A stretch of DNA of 64,000 nucleotides from Brienomyrus brachyistius (GCF_023856365.1 NC_064551.1:4172501-4236500); one strand, 5' to 3'; counted from the stretch's first letter, positions 20,697 to 32,195 are shown. The notes: a model not told the origin generated them from the sequence alone. Numbers and translations: made by a program.

Positions 20697-20836
20697 ACTG
20701 AGAGGGTAGACTGAGGGGGGACTGAGAGGGCAGACTGAGGGGGGACTGAGAGGGCAGACTGAGGGGGGACTGAGAGAGCAGACTGAGGGGGGACTGAGAG
20801 GGCAGACTGAGGGGGGACTGAGAGGGCAGAGGGGCG
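20697..20836. repeat. 24-bp minisatellite, about 5.5 copies
   Basis: Same unit as at 8151; the shortest expanded array. Ends about 525 bp 3' of the receptor at 21361. Confidence 0.95.
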
Positions 20837-21360
20837 GCAGTCACATCTTAATGAGGGTAGAAAGAAATACCAGGGTAGAAGCTTGATGCTAATACAGCTC
20901 TGCTTAAATTAGGGAACAAATCACATTTTGTACAGCGTGTCAGTAAAGGTGTAGTAAGGGTCTTTATGTGTCCCTACTTTCTATGAATATTCTACACATC
21001 TTAAAACCAGTGATTTTTGATGGCATAAACAGTACCGTACATACTCATTTTAAATATGCAGTAATTAAAAATGCACGGAAATACAAAACACTCAGTTATA
21101 AACCCTGTGTATTGCAAAACGATAATGACCAGTGGTTGTAAAAGCTTTAGTTAACTTGGTAGCTGCAGCTGTATTTTTCTAGCAATACATAACTAATTTT
21201 TAATGACATTTAATATAGTTTTCCACTCTACAGATGGTTAGAACTTAAACATGTTGAGGTAAGAAGATGCAATTAGTTTTTTTTTATCATGGCTCAACAA
21301 AGCACATGTATTCAGATGAATAAATAGTAACACAGATGGATCTGTAGTCAAATAATACAT
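20837..21360. other. 3' flank of the 21361 receptor
   Basis: Related to 9057-9593 at its low-coordinate half, then diverges. No gene. Confidence 0.5.
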
Positions 21361-22416
21361 TCATTCAGAATACAATTTCATTCGACAAGAATTTCTGTAA
21401 AAGATTCTACCACTGAGAATTATGTTCAAAGCTTTCCTGAACCAAGAGTAAAAAAAAGCATAAACCAAAGGATTGAAGCCCGAGTTCATATAACCAAACC
21501 AAAACAGGGCATCAGTCAGTGTGGGTGGGATGGAATAGCCAATGAAGGGGTCCGTAATATTGCAGATGAATAAGGGGGTCCAGCAGATGAGGAAAACTCC
21601 CACCACCACTGCCAGGGTTTTTGCCTTTTTTCTTTCATGCTTCCCAGAGACTGCAGACCCATTTCCATCCTCCACCTTAATCTGCCGTGTCAGATCTTTA
21701 ATTGATCTGGCCTGACGTCTTGCTACCACGTAGATCTTGAGGTAAATGCTCAACATGATGAGGCCAGGAATAAAAAATGCAAAAATAGTAGAGAATGCAG
21801 CTGATGATGGGCCGAAGAACAACTGGCATCCTCCAAGACACTGCACCTGTGTCTCAAAGAAGTGCTCACTGCCTTTCAGGTTGAGGTTTGAGAAGATCAT
21901 CCCATAGGCGAAGATGGCCGGGAAGATCCAGCTGGTTATGATCATCAGCAGAGCAGTGACAGAGTTGACTATGGAGCGGTACAGAAGTGGGGTGCAGACA
22001 GCAAAGTAACGATCTACAGAGATGAAGGAGAGGTGGAAGATGGAGGAGGCAGTGAGCATGACGTCCGTACTGGAGTGAAGCTTGCACACAAAGTCTCCCA
22101 GGTACCAGCAGCCGTAGACCGATCGCATCGCACTGCACGGCATGACGAGGGACCCCATCAAGAAATCGCAAACTGCCAGTGAGAGAATGAGGCAGTTTGT
22201 GGTGGTGTGCAGCTGTTTAAAATGCGCTATAGATGTTATGACCAGAAGATTCCCAGTTACTGTGACCAGTATAACAAACCCCATGAAAACAAACATGGAA
22301 AACTGGAGACCTAGAGGCTGGACATTCTTCTTGCATGATCCGCTCACAGAGTCATAGCAGTACCCTCTTTCTATATAGACATCATTTATGTCCTTTGAGC
22401 TATTTGAGAAGATCAT
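21361..22416 (-). CDS. Trace amine-associated receptor (TAAR), copy D
   Basis: Intact 351-aa TAAR; ATG at 22416 (the frame opens from GTGs further up). N-terminus MIFSNSSKDINDVYIERGYC resembles copy G rather than its neighbours. Binding-region differences: HSSTDVMLTASS in TM3 (Thr-Ala where others have Ser-Thr), CLGGCQLFFGPSSAAF in ECL2/TM5 and FFIPGLIML in TM5. Asp118, DRY, CWTP, W7.40/Y7.43 and NSGFNPLVYAFFYSWF are kept. NITDPF instead of NIMDPF at the top of TM6, shared with F and G. Confidence 0.96.
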   Translation of the reverse strand: MIFSNSSKDINDVYIERGYCYDSVSGSCKKNVQPLGLQFSMFVFMGFVILVTVTGNLLVITSIAHFKQLHTTTNCLILSLAVCDFLMGSLVMPCSAMRSVYGCWYLGDFVCKLHSSTDVMLTASSIFHLSFISVDRYFAVCTPLLYRSIVNSVTALLMIITSWIFPAIFAYGMIFSNLNLKGSEHFFETQVQCLGGCQLFFGPSSAAFSTIFAFFIPGLIMLSIYLKIYVVARRQARSIKDLTRQIKVEDGNGSAVSGKHERKKAKTLAVVVGVFLICWTPLFICNITDPFIGYSIPPTLTDALFWFGYMNSGFNPLVYAFFYSWFRKALNIILSGRIFYRNSCRMKLYSE

Positions 22417-22484
22417 GCTACTCCAGTTCTGAAGGCCTAGTAAGAAGATAGCTTTCACTTGGACCACAGTCTGTGGTGCTCTGG

Positions 22485-22601
22485 TTTATATACTGAAGCT
22501 GTCGAGTCTCGTTGCCAAGGAGCATGAGAGAACACACCTCAACAGCGTAAATATTCAAAGCTATGCTGTTGGGCCAATGCTCAAGAGTGAGTAACGTACT
22601 C
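22485..22601 (-). promoter_or_regulatory. Promoter of TAAR copy D
   Basis: TATATAAA at plus 22485-22493, 69 bp above the ATG; palindrome at 22589-22601. Confidence 0.75.
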
Positions 22602-24699
22602 TGGGGCCCAAGCATGTCTTTTGTCGTTGTTTACAGCCGGTCACAGCCAACTAGCAAATAACCAAAACTGTGAATTCATGCTGTGTACTGGGTTGTGCAC
22701 TGAAACCTTGTTTCCAAGGGACACGAGAGAACCTTCCCTAACAGCATCAGTATTCAATGTGATTATGCTGTAAGGACAAAAACAGTGAGATTATTCTGGG
22801 AATGTCATGGGCCCAAACACATGTATATTATTGTTGTATTTATGAACTACGGAACAGAGTGGCCTCTTGGGCCAGTGTTCAGGGAATTTGAAACAATCAT
22901 GAACTATAGTAGGTTTAAAATGGTAGGTATTATTAAAATGTTATTCAAAAATGAAGACAAGGTATATCAGCATGATCAACACTTATTTGAATAAACATTC
23001 ATTCACTATTTATATGCATCAGAATGCAATAGAGAGAAATGATTTCATTTGAATGATTTCAAGTGCTTATTTATTATTAAATTGAATGTACTACCTTACC
23101 ATGCTCTTTGAAAAAGTTAGACATTACAGTCATAAGTTGTTCTAATAGGTCTGTCGGTTGGTCAGTGATAATCTTTTGTCACTGGAGGCATTTGTTATTT
23201 ATACTTTTTTTTACAATATTTAAGGAAAATAAGAGTTTTTGCATCGAGGCCAAGCAGTGTGCACACTGTTACCTCAAGAAGCTCTTTGTATCAAAAGACA
23301 AAGATCAGCAACGATATCAAAACTTAACAGAACTGGAAGCAATAATGTCTTACTGAAAAGTATAAGGCAGTATGCAGTATTATTATTCATTGGCCATTAG
23401 GTGGTGCTATAGAGTCAAACATCCAACAACCAACCACCTTCTGTAGTGCTTATTCATTACATCATATCTACACACCTGGAGCTATTGCCAACAAGCAATG
23501 GGCATGAGGTGGGTGGGGTGAACATGCTGGGCTAAATGATCACAAGAACAGCTAAGATAAGTTATGCAGCATGAAGAAAGATTATTCTAAGGGATACATC
23601 TTCTATAGGAAATACCATCATTCTATATGTTTTATCTGCATAAATCATCCTTCCATATATTTAACTGCTTATCTACGTACTGCACACCCTAGTCTTTGGG
23701 CTGTGTGACTCAGAGAGGCCATGGATACTGTAGGTACCATAGCAGCCAGCAGGGGGTGCTCCACATGCACTCCACAGGGACCCAAAGTGGAGACAAGATG
23801 CCAAGCGGCAGGATTTGATGGATTCGGTGCTGGAAATGTGAGGCGACAGGGCTACCCACTGAGCTACCACATTGCCTGAAGTACCTGTTCATCGTGCAAA
23901 AGTGTTGACATGCTGGAATATTGTTAAATTATAATTTAGAACGCACTGCTATCCAAAGTCGTGTTTTTTCTTTTTTTTCCCCCAGTTTTTGTGGTGACTT
24001 TGGTTTTAGGGCCTAGTTCCGTAGTCCAACAGTGAAGTCATTCTGCTGACCACACGATTTGAACCAGTGACCTTCACACTGCTCACGTCATTCGTGGAAT
24101 TCTCATACTGCACTATATTCTGTCCAGCACTTCAGCACCACGTCACAGTACGTATGTGATTAAGGAAACCTGTGAATTATTGAGATTCAGCGCTCTGGAG
24201 AAAGTTCAGTAAGGCTTTACTGGAAACGCAGCGTATAAAACCATGATCTGGGCACACAATAGATACTTATATTTCCCTTGTGTAGAAATACGCCGGCATT
24301 CCTTGATTGTCATATATCCTGTGTTGCCATTTCGTGAGACACACATGTACAGGTGAGAGTGATGTTTGGGGTCAGAGCGCAGGGTCAGACATTTATCTGG
24401 GGCCCTTGGAAGAGATCGGGAAGGGCCTTACTCAAGGGCCCAACAGTGATATGATTGTTTTGGTGGTCATGGGATTCAAACTAGTGACTTCCCAAATATG
24501 GACATATATTACATTATCCACATGAAAGCAATGGTAAGATTTATTTTTTTTTCCATTTAATTACAGAAATGGTTTTGTTACGCTAAATTTCATAGGTCTG
24601 ACTGATTAACATAAGAAAGTAACATGCAGTAGGAGATGAATGATTCCCACTGTGACTATTTCGAGGAAGAAAGACTGAGTGTGTGATTAATGTGCTGAG
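22602..24699. other. Intergenic block, dispersed repeats, no gene
   Basis: Holds ggccattaggtggtgctata at about 23392. A 240-bp repeat (23640-23880) with ccagcagggggtgctccaca recurs at 49230, 52640 and 56240. Two further common fish repeats lie at 23930-24100 and 24340-24500 (ctcaagggcccaacagtgat). No coding frame that I trust. Confidence 0.5.
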
Positions 24700-24835
24700 A
24701 CGGCCCCACTCCAGTCCTGGGGGGGGCTGCTGTATTACCTAAGCGTGATGTAAACGTCAGAAGCAAAGGGCCCAGTTAGCAGCAAGCTGCCTCCCAATCA
24801 AAGGTGGCAATACAGAGATTACACAGAATGTATGC
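24700..24835 (-). pseudogene. Relic of a TAAR 5' end (start region lost)
   Basis: Keeps the TM2/TM1 side of the relic (gctgctgtattacctaagcg to caatacagagattacacaga) but lacks the start-codon part. At 24919-24945 a single half unit of the minisatellite follows (gactgagagggcagagggg), the unexpanded state. Confidence 0.4.
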
Positions 24836-25282
24836 AAAGAAAGAAAAAAATTAAGAACCTTCCAAACAAAATAAAGCAAACTGTGAAGGACAGAATCCGT
24901 AGGTGATGAAGGTGACGGACTGAGAGGGCAGAGGGGCGACAGTCACATCATAACGAGTGTAGTAAGAAATACCAGGATAATATTACACATCTACAGAGAT
25001 TAGGAAATAAATAATTGATAACATGGTAACATTTTTATGGTGTGTGTTAAGGTGTAGTAAAGGGTTTACGTCCTACATGCTACTCTGTCTGAATATGCTA
25101 TACATCTTAAAACCCATTTTTTTGTAGCACATATACTGTATACAGGGTGGGGGGGTCAGAGGATGGTCTTAGGCGTTAATGTCGGGTCCTTGTAGCAGTG
25201 GGGTTAAGGGAGATAACGAAGGCCCCAAATATGATGTAGTTACTCTGTCAGCCACATGGTCTTTTACAGTTATGTCAGCATA

Positions 25283-25650
25283 TAAACACATCCATCCATC
25301 CATCCATTTTCCAAACCGCTTATCCTACTTGGTCACGGGGGGTCCGGAGCCTATCCCGGAAGCATTGGGCACGAGGCAGGGAACAACCCAGCATGGGGGG
25401 CCAGCCCATCGCAGGGCATACTCGCACACCATTCACTCACACATGCACACCTACGGGCAATTTACTAACTCCAATGAGCCTCAGCATGTTTTTGGACTGT
25501 GGGGGGAAACCGGAGACCCCAGAGGGAACTCCACGAAGACATGGGGAGAACATGCAAACTCCACACACATGTGACCCAGGCAGAGACTCGAACCGGGGTC
25601 CCAGAGGCGTGAGGCAACAGAGCTAACCACTGCACCACCATGCCGCCCCC
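25283..25650 (-). mobile_element. Dispersed non-LTR-like fish repeat with (GGAT)n tail
   Basis: On the minus strand the element ends in GGATAAGCGG...GGATGGATGG, a microsatellite-like 3' tail, and carries segments typical of this abundant fish family (gaacatgcaaactccacaca, ccagcccatcgcagggcata). The best preserved copy in the window. Family name not assigned. Confidence 0.6.
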
Positions 25651-25976
25651 ATATGCACACACAAATACAAAGAAATCACTCAACTATCAACCCAATATAT
25701 TCTGCAGAGATGGTGACCATATGAAATTGCTCTTTTTCATTTTAAAACAGCTTGTTTGTTGTATTTAGTCTTGAGAAATGGATCAGAGACCTTTTTGGAG
25801 ATGTTTTTTGAAAGCTTTTGTTATCTTGATAGCTGTAGCTGTACTTTTCTAGCAATTCATCACGCGCTTGCAAGAGATTTAATTCAGCTTCCCAATATAA
25901 CACAGTTTAGAGTTTAAATATGATGGAAAAAGAAGATGCATTAAGTTTTTTATAACGCCTGCATAGTCAATTTTAT

Positions 25977-27032
25977 TCATTCAGAATATAATTTCATTCG
26001 ACAAGAATCTCTGTAAAAGATTCTGCCACTGAGAATTATGCTCAAAGCTTTCCTGAACCAAGAGTAAAAAAAAGCATAAACCAAAGGATTGAAACTCGAG
26101 TTCATATAACCAAACCAAAACAGGGCATCAATCAGTGTGGGTGGGATGGAATAGCCAATGAAGGGGTCCATAATATTACAGAGGAAAAAAGGGGTCCAGC
26201 AGATGAGGAAAACTCCCACCACCACTGCCAGGGTTTTTGCCTTCTTTCTTTCTTGTTTCTTAGAGACTGCAGACCCATTTCTATCCTCCACCTTAATCTG
26301 CCGTGTCAGATCTTTAATTGATCTGGCCTGACGTCTTGCTACTACGTAGATCTTGAGGTAAATGCTGAACATGATGAGGCCAGGGAGGAAAAATGCAAAA
26401 ATAGTAGAGAATGCAGCTGATGCTGGACTTAAGATCATTGTGCATCCTCCGACACACTGCACCTGTGTCTCAAAGAAGTGCTCACTGCCTTTCATGTTGA
26501 GGCCTGAGAAGATCATCCCATAGGCGAAGATGGCTGGGAAGACCCAGCTGGTTATGATCATCAGCAGAGCAGTGACAGAGTTGACTATGGAGCGGTACAG
26601 AAGTGGGGTGCAGACAGCAAAGTAACGATCTACAGAGATGAAGGAGAGGTGGAAGATGGAGGAGGTGCTGAGCATGATGTCCGTGCTGGTGTGGAGCTTG
26701 CACACAAAGTCTCCCAGGTACCAGCAGCTGTAGACCGATCGCATCGCACTGCACGGCATGATGAAGACCCCCAACAAAAAGTCACAAACCGCCAGTGAGA
26801 GAATGAGGCAGTTTGTGGTGGTGTGCAGCTGTTTAAAATGCGCTATAGATGTTATAACCAGAAGATTCCCAGTTACTGTGACCAGTATAGCAAAGGCCAT
26901 GAAAGCAAACATGGAAAACTGAATGTTTAGAGGCTGGACATTCTTCTTGCATGATCCGCTCACAGAGTCATAACAGTACTGTATTTCTGCATATACATCA
27001 CTGATGCGGCTTGAGTTGTTTAAGAAGTTCAT
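25977..27032 (-). CDS. Trace amine-associated receptor (TAAR), copy E
   Basis: Intact 351-aa TAAR; ATG at 27032. Shares with copy F an identical stretch from VQPLNIQFSMFAF to the end of TM3, including GVFIMPCSAMRSVYSCWYLG, where Ser replaces the Gly found in most copies just before the conserved CWYLG. ECL2/TM5 is different from F: SGLNMKG, CTMILSPASAAF, IMFSIYLK. ICL3 carries EDRNGSAVSKKQERKKAK. All class A and TAAR signature residues are kept; TM7 reads NSSFNPLVYAFFYSWF. Confidence 0.96.
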   Translation of the reverse strand: MNFLNNSSRISDVYAEIQYCYDSVSGSCKKNVQPLNIQFSMFAFMAFAILVTVTGNLLVITSIAHFKQLHTTTNCLILSLAVCDFLLGVFIMPCSAMRSVYSCWYLGDFVCKLHTSTDIMLSTSSIFHLSFISVDRYFAVCTPLLYRSIVNSVTALLMIITSWVFPAIFAYGMIFSGLNMKGSEHFFETQVQCVGGCTMILSPASAAFSTIFAFFLPGLIMFSIYLKIYVVARRQARSIKDLTRQIKVEDRNGSAVSKKQERKKAKTLAVVVGVFLICWTPFFLCNIMDPFIGYSIPPTLIDALFWFGYMNSSFNPLVYAFFYSWFRKALSIILSGRIFYRDSCRMKLYSE

Positions 27033-27100
27033 GCTACTCCAGTTCTGAAGGCCTAGTAAGAAACTATATTTCACTTTGACTGCAGTCTGTGGTGCTCTGG

Positions 27101-27217
27101 TTTATATACTGAAACTGTCGAGTCTCGTTGCCAAGGAGCATTAGAGAACACACCTTAACAGCGTAATTATTCAAAGCTATGCTGTTGGGCCAATGCTCAA
27201 GAGTGAGTAACGTACTC
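27101..27217 (-). promoter_or_regulatory. Promoter of TAAR copy E
   Basis: TATATAAA at plus 27101-27109; palindrome 27205-27217. Confidence 0.75.
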
Positions 27218-27827
27218 TGGGGATGTCCAGGACCCAAACCCCTATTTGTCGATCCTGCATATATCAACGCATGGACTGCAGAAGGGGGGGCACCTGGGCC
27301 TGTGCTCGGGCAGCTTTTTGAGCATCATTAAGAAAGCAGTGATAAAAAATACATAAAAAACACCAACAGACAATTTTATTAAACTCATAAACCTTTATTA
27401 TCATTCGCAAATGAAGACAAGGTACATCACCCTGACTGGCACAGCACTGTTTTAAATAAACATTTATTATATATATATATATATATATGCATCAGAAGGC
27501 AACAGGAAGGGATGTTTTCATATGAATGATTTTACTCAGTTATGTATCACTATACGGAGTATACGACCTAAAGATGCTACTTAAAAATTAGACATAACAA
27601 TTCTAAATTGTTCTGATAGGGCTAATTACAGGCCTCTGCCATTGATATCCTCGTTGGATGATTGATTAAAGAAATAAAGAATTTTAGCGTCTAGCCTGAG
27701 CAAACTGCACCTTATTATATTGCAAAGCACATTGCTTGAAAAGACAAAGATCTCAAAAAAGATATTAAAACTTAATAGAGTTGGATGCAATAATGTCTTA
27801 TTAAAAAGTATAAGGAACTATGCAGTA
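27218..27827. other. Intergenic block shared with 32316-32920
   Basis: Nearly identical to the corresponding upstream of copy F. Contains an (AT)n run at about 27468-27488 that is longer than its counterpart at 32572-32582. No gene. Confidence 0.6.
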
Positions 27828-28260
27828 CCCCCAGCGTGAACAGGCGGGTCTGTGACCAGCGCCGTCTCTATGGCAGCAGGACCGGATGGCTGTCTGTCTC
27901 TGCTGGGTCACCTCCACACCCCCTTTCCCCTACCCGTTGCAAGTCGTGTCATTTTTATGTAAGGTGTAGTGCCCATGTGCTTATGTTGCTGAGGTGTTTT
28001 TTTCGGTTCCCACAATGTACTCCCTACTGGAGTGCAATCTGGGGGGTGTTTTTTTATTCTCCTCCTCTCCCACCATGTTATCTTGTTTCTATTCTTCTCA
28101 CTTCCCCTGTCTCCCGGCCGGTCTTCCCCCTACTGTGATGTCTGTGTATATGTAAGGTCGGTTGATGGCCTGCTCTTCACCGGTACTTGTGACTGGTGCC
28201 ATGGTATATTGCATCAGCAATAAAGGGCTTTTCCAATCCAATCCAATCCAATCCAATCCA
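27828..28260 (+). mobile_element. Insertion with AATAAA and (TCCAA)n tail
   Basis: 433 bp present here but absent from the otherwise near-identical block at about 32917 (gtagtaatattactcattgg is uninterrupted there). It ends with cagcaataaagggcttttcc followed by five or so ccaat repeats. A polyadenylation signal plus short tandem tail indicates a 5'-truncated non-LTR retrotransposon. No RT domain is included. Confidence 0.7.
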
Positions 28261-28352
28261 ATATTACTCATTGGCCATTAGGTGGTGCTATATAATCATC
28301 CATCCATCAACCAACCATGTTCTATACTGCATATCCATTACAGAATATTCTG

Positions 28353-29443
28353 TACTATATGGACAAAATTATTGGGACACCTGATCATTATATCCACAGG
28401 AACGTCTATGACAGCCCATTCAAAATCCATAGGCATCAGTACGGAGTTGGTCCCCCCTTTGCATTCAGGGGTTGCTCCCCACTATAACAGCTGCCACTCT
28501 TCTGGGAAGGCTTTCCACAAGGTTTTGGGGTGTGTTTGTTTGCCCATTCATCTAGAAGAGCATTTGTGAGGTCAGGCACTGATGTTGGATGTGAAAGCCT
28601 GGCTCACAATCTCCGTTTGAGTTCATCCCAAAAGTGTTTTATGGAATTGTGTCAGGATTCTGTACAGGCCAGTCAAGTTCTTCCACACCAGAATCATCCA
28701 ACCATGACTTCATGGATCTTGCTTTGTGCAATGGTGCACAGTCTTGCTGGAGCAGAACAGGGCCTTCCCCAAACTGTTGCAACAAGCTGGAAGCAGGGAA
28801 TTGCCCAAAATGTCTTGGAATGCTGAGGTTCTCAACAGTTCATCCCTTCACTGAATCTAAGGGGTCCAACCCCTAAAAAACACCCCCATAATTTATCCCT
28901 CCTTCACCAAACTTTAGAGGTGGCTGGCAGGTAATGTTCTCCCAGCAACAACTAAACCCAGACTGGTCCATCATACTGCCTGACAGAGAAGTGTGATTCG
29001 TCACTCCACAGAACATATTTTCACTGCTCCAGAGTCCAGTAGCGGCCTGCTTTACGCCACTCCATCTGACGCTAGGCATCACCCTTGGTGATGTGAGGCT
29101 TGCATGCAGCTGCTCGCCCATGGAAGCCCATTCCATGAAACGCACAGTTTTAGTGCTGGAGTTAATGCTAAAGGAAGTTTGCAGTTACTGAGTCAACAGA
29201 GCGTTGGTGACGTACTGGCACTATGCGCCTCAGCACCCAGCCACCGGCTCTGTTACTTTCTGATCTGCCGCTTCATGGCTGAGTTCTTTGCCTGTTCAGA
29301 ATGAGCCATTCACTCACAAATATTTGTAAACCTGACTGCATGGCTCGGCGCTTGATTAAATACCATTGTGACAATGGGTCTGAAAGAAACCGCTGAATTC
29401 AAAGATTAAGAGATGTGTCCCAATACTTTTTCCATATAGTGTA
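28353..29443 (-). mobile_element. Tc1-like DNA transposon, copy 1
   Basis: Ends are inverted repeats of about 28 bp (ctatatggacaaaattattg and its partner caatactttttccatatag) next to TA. The minus strand encodes a decayed Tc1-type transposase: FMEWASMGEQLHASLTSP near the start, then GEGPVLLQQDCAPLHKA (the second catalytic Asp region) and GVEELDWPVQNP. The last is a broken form of the DLNPIEHLW region. Several stops are present, so it is inactive. Confidence 0.85.
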
Positions 29444-29684
29444 TCTGTACTCCGTTATGAAGAAGCACAGGGTATGAGGTGGGTGGGGTGAACATGCTGG
29501 GCTAAATGATCACAGGAACAGCTAAGAGAAGTTATGCAGCATGAAGAAAGATTATTCTAAGGGATACATCTACTGTGAAAGAAACACAACCTTTTGTATT
29601 TTTAGTTTTGCATTGTATTGCACATTCTGGATGGGATACCATACTTAGAGGAAGAAAGACTGAGTGTTTGATTAATGTACTGAG
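29444..29684. other. Spacer between transposon and TAAR relic
   Basis: Contains gaggtgggtggggtgaacat and nearby sequence also found at 34130, 44900 and 49090. No gene. Confidence 0.5.
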
Positions 29685-30010
29685 ACGACCCCACTCCAGT
29701 CCTGGGGGGGAGGCTGCTGTATTACCTAAGCGTGATGTAAACGTCAGAAGTAAAGGGCCCAGTTAGGAGCAAGCTGCCTCCCAATCAAAGGTGGCAATAC
29801 AGAGATTACACAGAGCGCAGGTGATGCTACAGCCTGACCTCTTGCATGTGCTTTGAGCAGGGAAGGTAGGATCAGGTGCAGAGAGGCAGAAATGGGTGTG
29901 GGGAGTTTCTCTGTGTACATCCTTCATGGGGGGTGAGCTGTTAGAGAAGCTCGTGGTACTGAAGGTCTGAAGGCCTAGCGAAGATAAAACATGAAATCTG
30001 ACTGTAGTTT
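29685..30010 (-). pseudogene. Relic of a TAAR 5' end
   Basis: Same relic as at 7770. Minus-strand frame still reads MKTTVRFHVLSSLGLQTFST, then TSFSNSSPPMKDVHRET, against the N-terminus of the 58160 gene. The start Met is Thr. Confidence 0.6.
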
Positions 30011-31071
30011 TCATTTATTAAGAGACTTATGAAAAAATAAAGCAAACTGAGAAGGACGGAGTCCAGATGATGTAAGGAATGAACTGAGAGGGCAGAGGGG
30101 CAGCGAGTAAATTTTAATAAGGGAGATACGAAGTAGGAGGACAACATGCTTATGGTAATACAGCACTTTCTGAAATGGGGGAATGAATAATTAATAACAG
30201 TTTTACAGGGTGTCAGTTAAGGTGTCATAGGGCTCGTTAGACTCCCCATTTACACTTTACATGCATCCTATACATCTTAAAATCCTCCTCTTTTGAATGC
30301 AAAAAATACATACAAGTTTCAAATAACACATACAGCTATGAGTCAGTTTATATCTATCAGTGTTTCCTCATTATGTAGGAACATTAAATAATAAGATGAT
30401 TATATTTGCCATTTGCACGAGTTTAAGTGTAGGTACTTTTGAGACACACATGTACAGGTGAGAGTGCAGGGTGGGGGGGGGGTCAGAGGATGGTCTTAGG
30501 CGTTAATGTCGGGTCCTTGCAGCAGTGGGGTTAAGGGAGATACCGAAGGACCCAAATATGATGTAGTTACTCTGTCAGCCACATGGTCTTTTACAGTATG
30601 TCAGTAAATCTGTACTGAGGATCTTTATATGCCCCTTGATGATTATGCTACACATCTACAGCCCAAAGATTTACGTCAGCATATACACACAAATACAAGT
30701 AAATAGAATTCACTCTACTGCCAACTCAATGTATTTTGCAGAGATTGTGACCATAGGAAATTGCTTTTTTTCATTTTAAAACAACTTGTTTGTTGTATTT
30801 AATCTTGAGATTTGGATCAGAGATGTTTTTGGAGATGTTTTTTGAAAGCTTTTGTTATCTTGATAGCTGTAGCTGTATTTTTCTAGCAATTCATCACTCG
30901 CTTGCAGGAGATTTAATTCAGCTTCCCAATATAACACTGTTCTAAGTGCAGATGGTTAGGATTCAAACATTGTAAGGTAAAAAGATGCATGTAAGTTTTT
31001 TTAATGGCTGAAAAAGCCCGAAGTACTTAGCTGATTAATATTAACAAAAATATCTGCATAGTCAATTTTAT
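30011..31071. other. 3' flank of the 31072 receptor
   Basis: Has one half unit of the minisatellite near 30085 (aactgagagggcagaggggc). Almost identical to 34629-35330 and 45441-46494. No gene. Confidence 0.55.
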
Positions 31072-32127
31072 TCATTCAGAATATAATTTCATTCGACAAG
31101 AATCTCTGTAAAAGATTCTGCCACTGAGAATTACGCTCAAAGCTTTTCTGAACCAAGAGTAAAAAAAAGCATAAACCAAAGGGTTCAAACTCGAGTTCAT
31201 ATAACCAAACCAAAACAGAGCATCAGTCAGTGTGGGTGGGATGGAATAGCCAATGAAGGGGTCCGTAATATTACAGATGAAAAAAGGGGTCCAGCAGATG
31301 AGGAAAACTCCCACCACCACTGCCAGGGTTTTTGCCTTCTTTCTTTCTTGTTTCTTAGAGACTGCAGACCCATTTCCATCCTCCACCTTAATCTGCCGTG
31401 TCAGATCTTTAATTGATCTGGCCTGACGTCTTGCTACCATGTAGATCTTAAGATAAATGCCCAACATGATGAGGCCAGGGAGGAAAAATGAGAAAATAGT
31501 AGAGAATGCAGCTGATGCTGGACTGAAAAACATTGTGCATCCTCCAACACACTGCACCTGTGTCTCAAAGAAGTGCTCACTGCCTTTCAGGTTGAGGTTT
31601 GAGAAGATCATCCCATAGGCGAAGATGGCTGGGAAGATCCAGCTGGTTATGATCATCAGCAGAGCAGTGACAGAGTTGACTATGGAGCGGTACAGAAGTG
31701 GGGTGCAGACAGCAAAGTAACGATCTACAGAGATGAAGGAGAGGTGGAAGATGGAGGAGGTGCTGAGCATGATGTCCGTGCTGGTGTGGAGCTTGCACAC
31801 AAAGTCTCCCAGGTACCAGCAGCTGTAGACCGATCGCATCGCACTGCACGGCATGATGAAGACCCCCAACAAAAAGTCGCAAACCGCCAGTGAGAGAATG
31901 AGGCAGTTTGTGGTGGTGTGCAGCTGTTTAAAATGCGCTATAGATGTTATGACCAGAAGATTCCCAGTGACTGTGACCAGTATAGCAAAGGCCATGAAAG
32001 CAAACATGGAAAACTGAATGTTTAGAGGCTGGACATTCTTCTTGCATGATCCGCTCACAGAGTCATAGCAGTACTGTATTTCTATATGCACATTGTTGAT
32101 GTGCTTTGAGCTATTTGAGACGTTCAT
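31072..32127 (-). CDS. Trace amine-associated receptor (TAAR), copy F
   Basis: Intact 351-aa TAAR; ATG at 32127. A visible mosaic. TM1-TM3 is identical to copy E (NIQFSMFAFMAF, SVYSCWYLG, HTSTDIMLS). ECL2-TM5 is identical to copy G (SNLNLKGSEHFFETQVQC, CTMFFSPASAAF, SFFLPGLIMLGIYLKIYMVA). ICL3 (VSKKQERKKAK) is E-like again. Asp118, DRY, CWTP, W7.40/Y7.43 kept; TM7 NSSLNPLVYAFFYSWF. Confidence 0.96.
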   Translation of the reverse strand: MNVSNSSKHINNVHIEIQYCYDSVSGSCKKNVQPLNIQFSMFAFMAFAILVTVTGNLLVITSIAHFKQLHTTTNCLILSLAVCDFLLGVFIMPCSAMRSVYSCWYLGDFVCKLHTSTDIMLSTSSIFHLSFISVDRYFAVCTPLLYRSIVNSVTALLMIITSWIFPAIFAYGMIFSNLNLKGSEHFFETQVQCVGGCTMFFSPASAAFSTIFSFFLPGLIMLGIYLKIYMVARRQARSIKDLTRQIKVEDGNGSAVSKKQERKKAKTLAVVVGVFLICWTPFFICNITDPFIGYSIPPTLTDALFWFGYMNSSLNPLVYAFFYSWFRKALSVILSGRIFYRDSCRMKLYSE

Positions 32128-32195
32128 GCTACTCAAGTTCTGAAAGCCTAGTAAGACAACAGATTTCACTTTGACCGCAGTCTGTGGTGCTCTGG

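Noticed and set aside
27836..28223. Two plus-strand frames of 100 and 63 codons
   Set aside because: Lie within the 433-bp retroelement-like insertion, with no start context or homologue elsewhere in the window.
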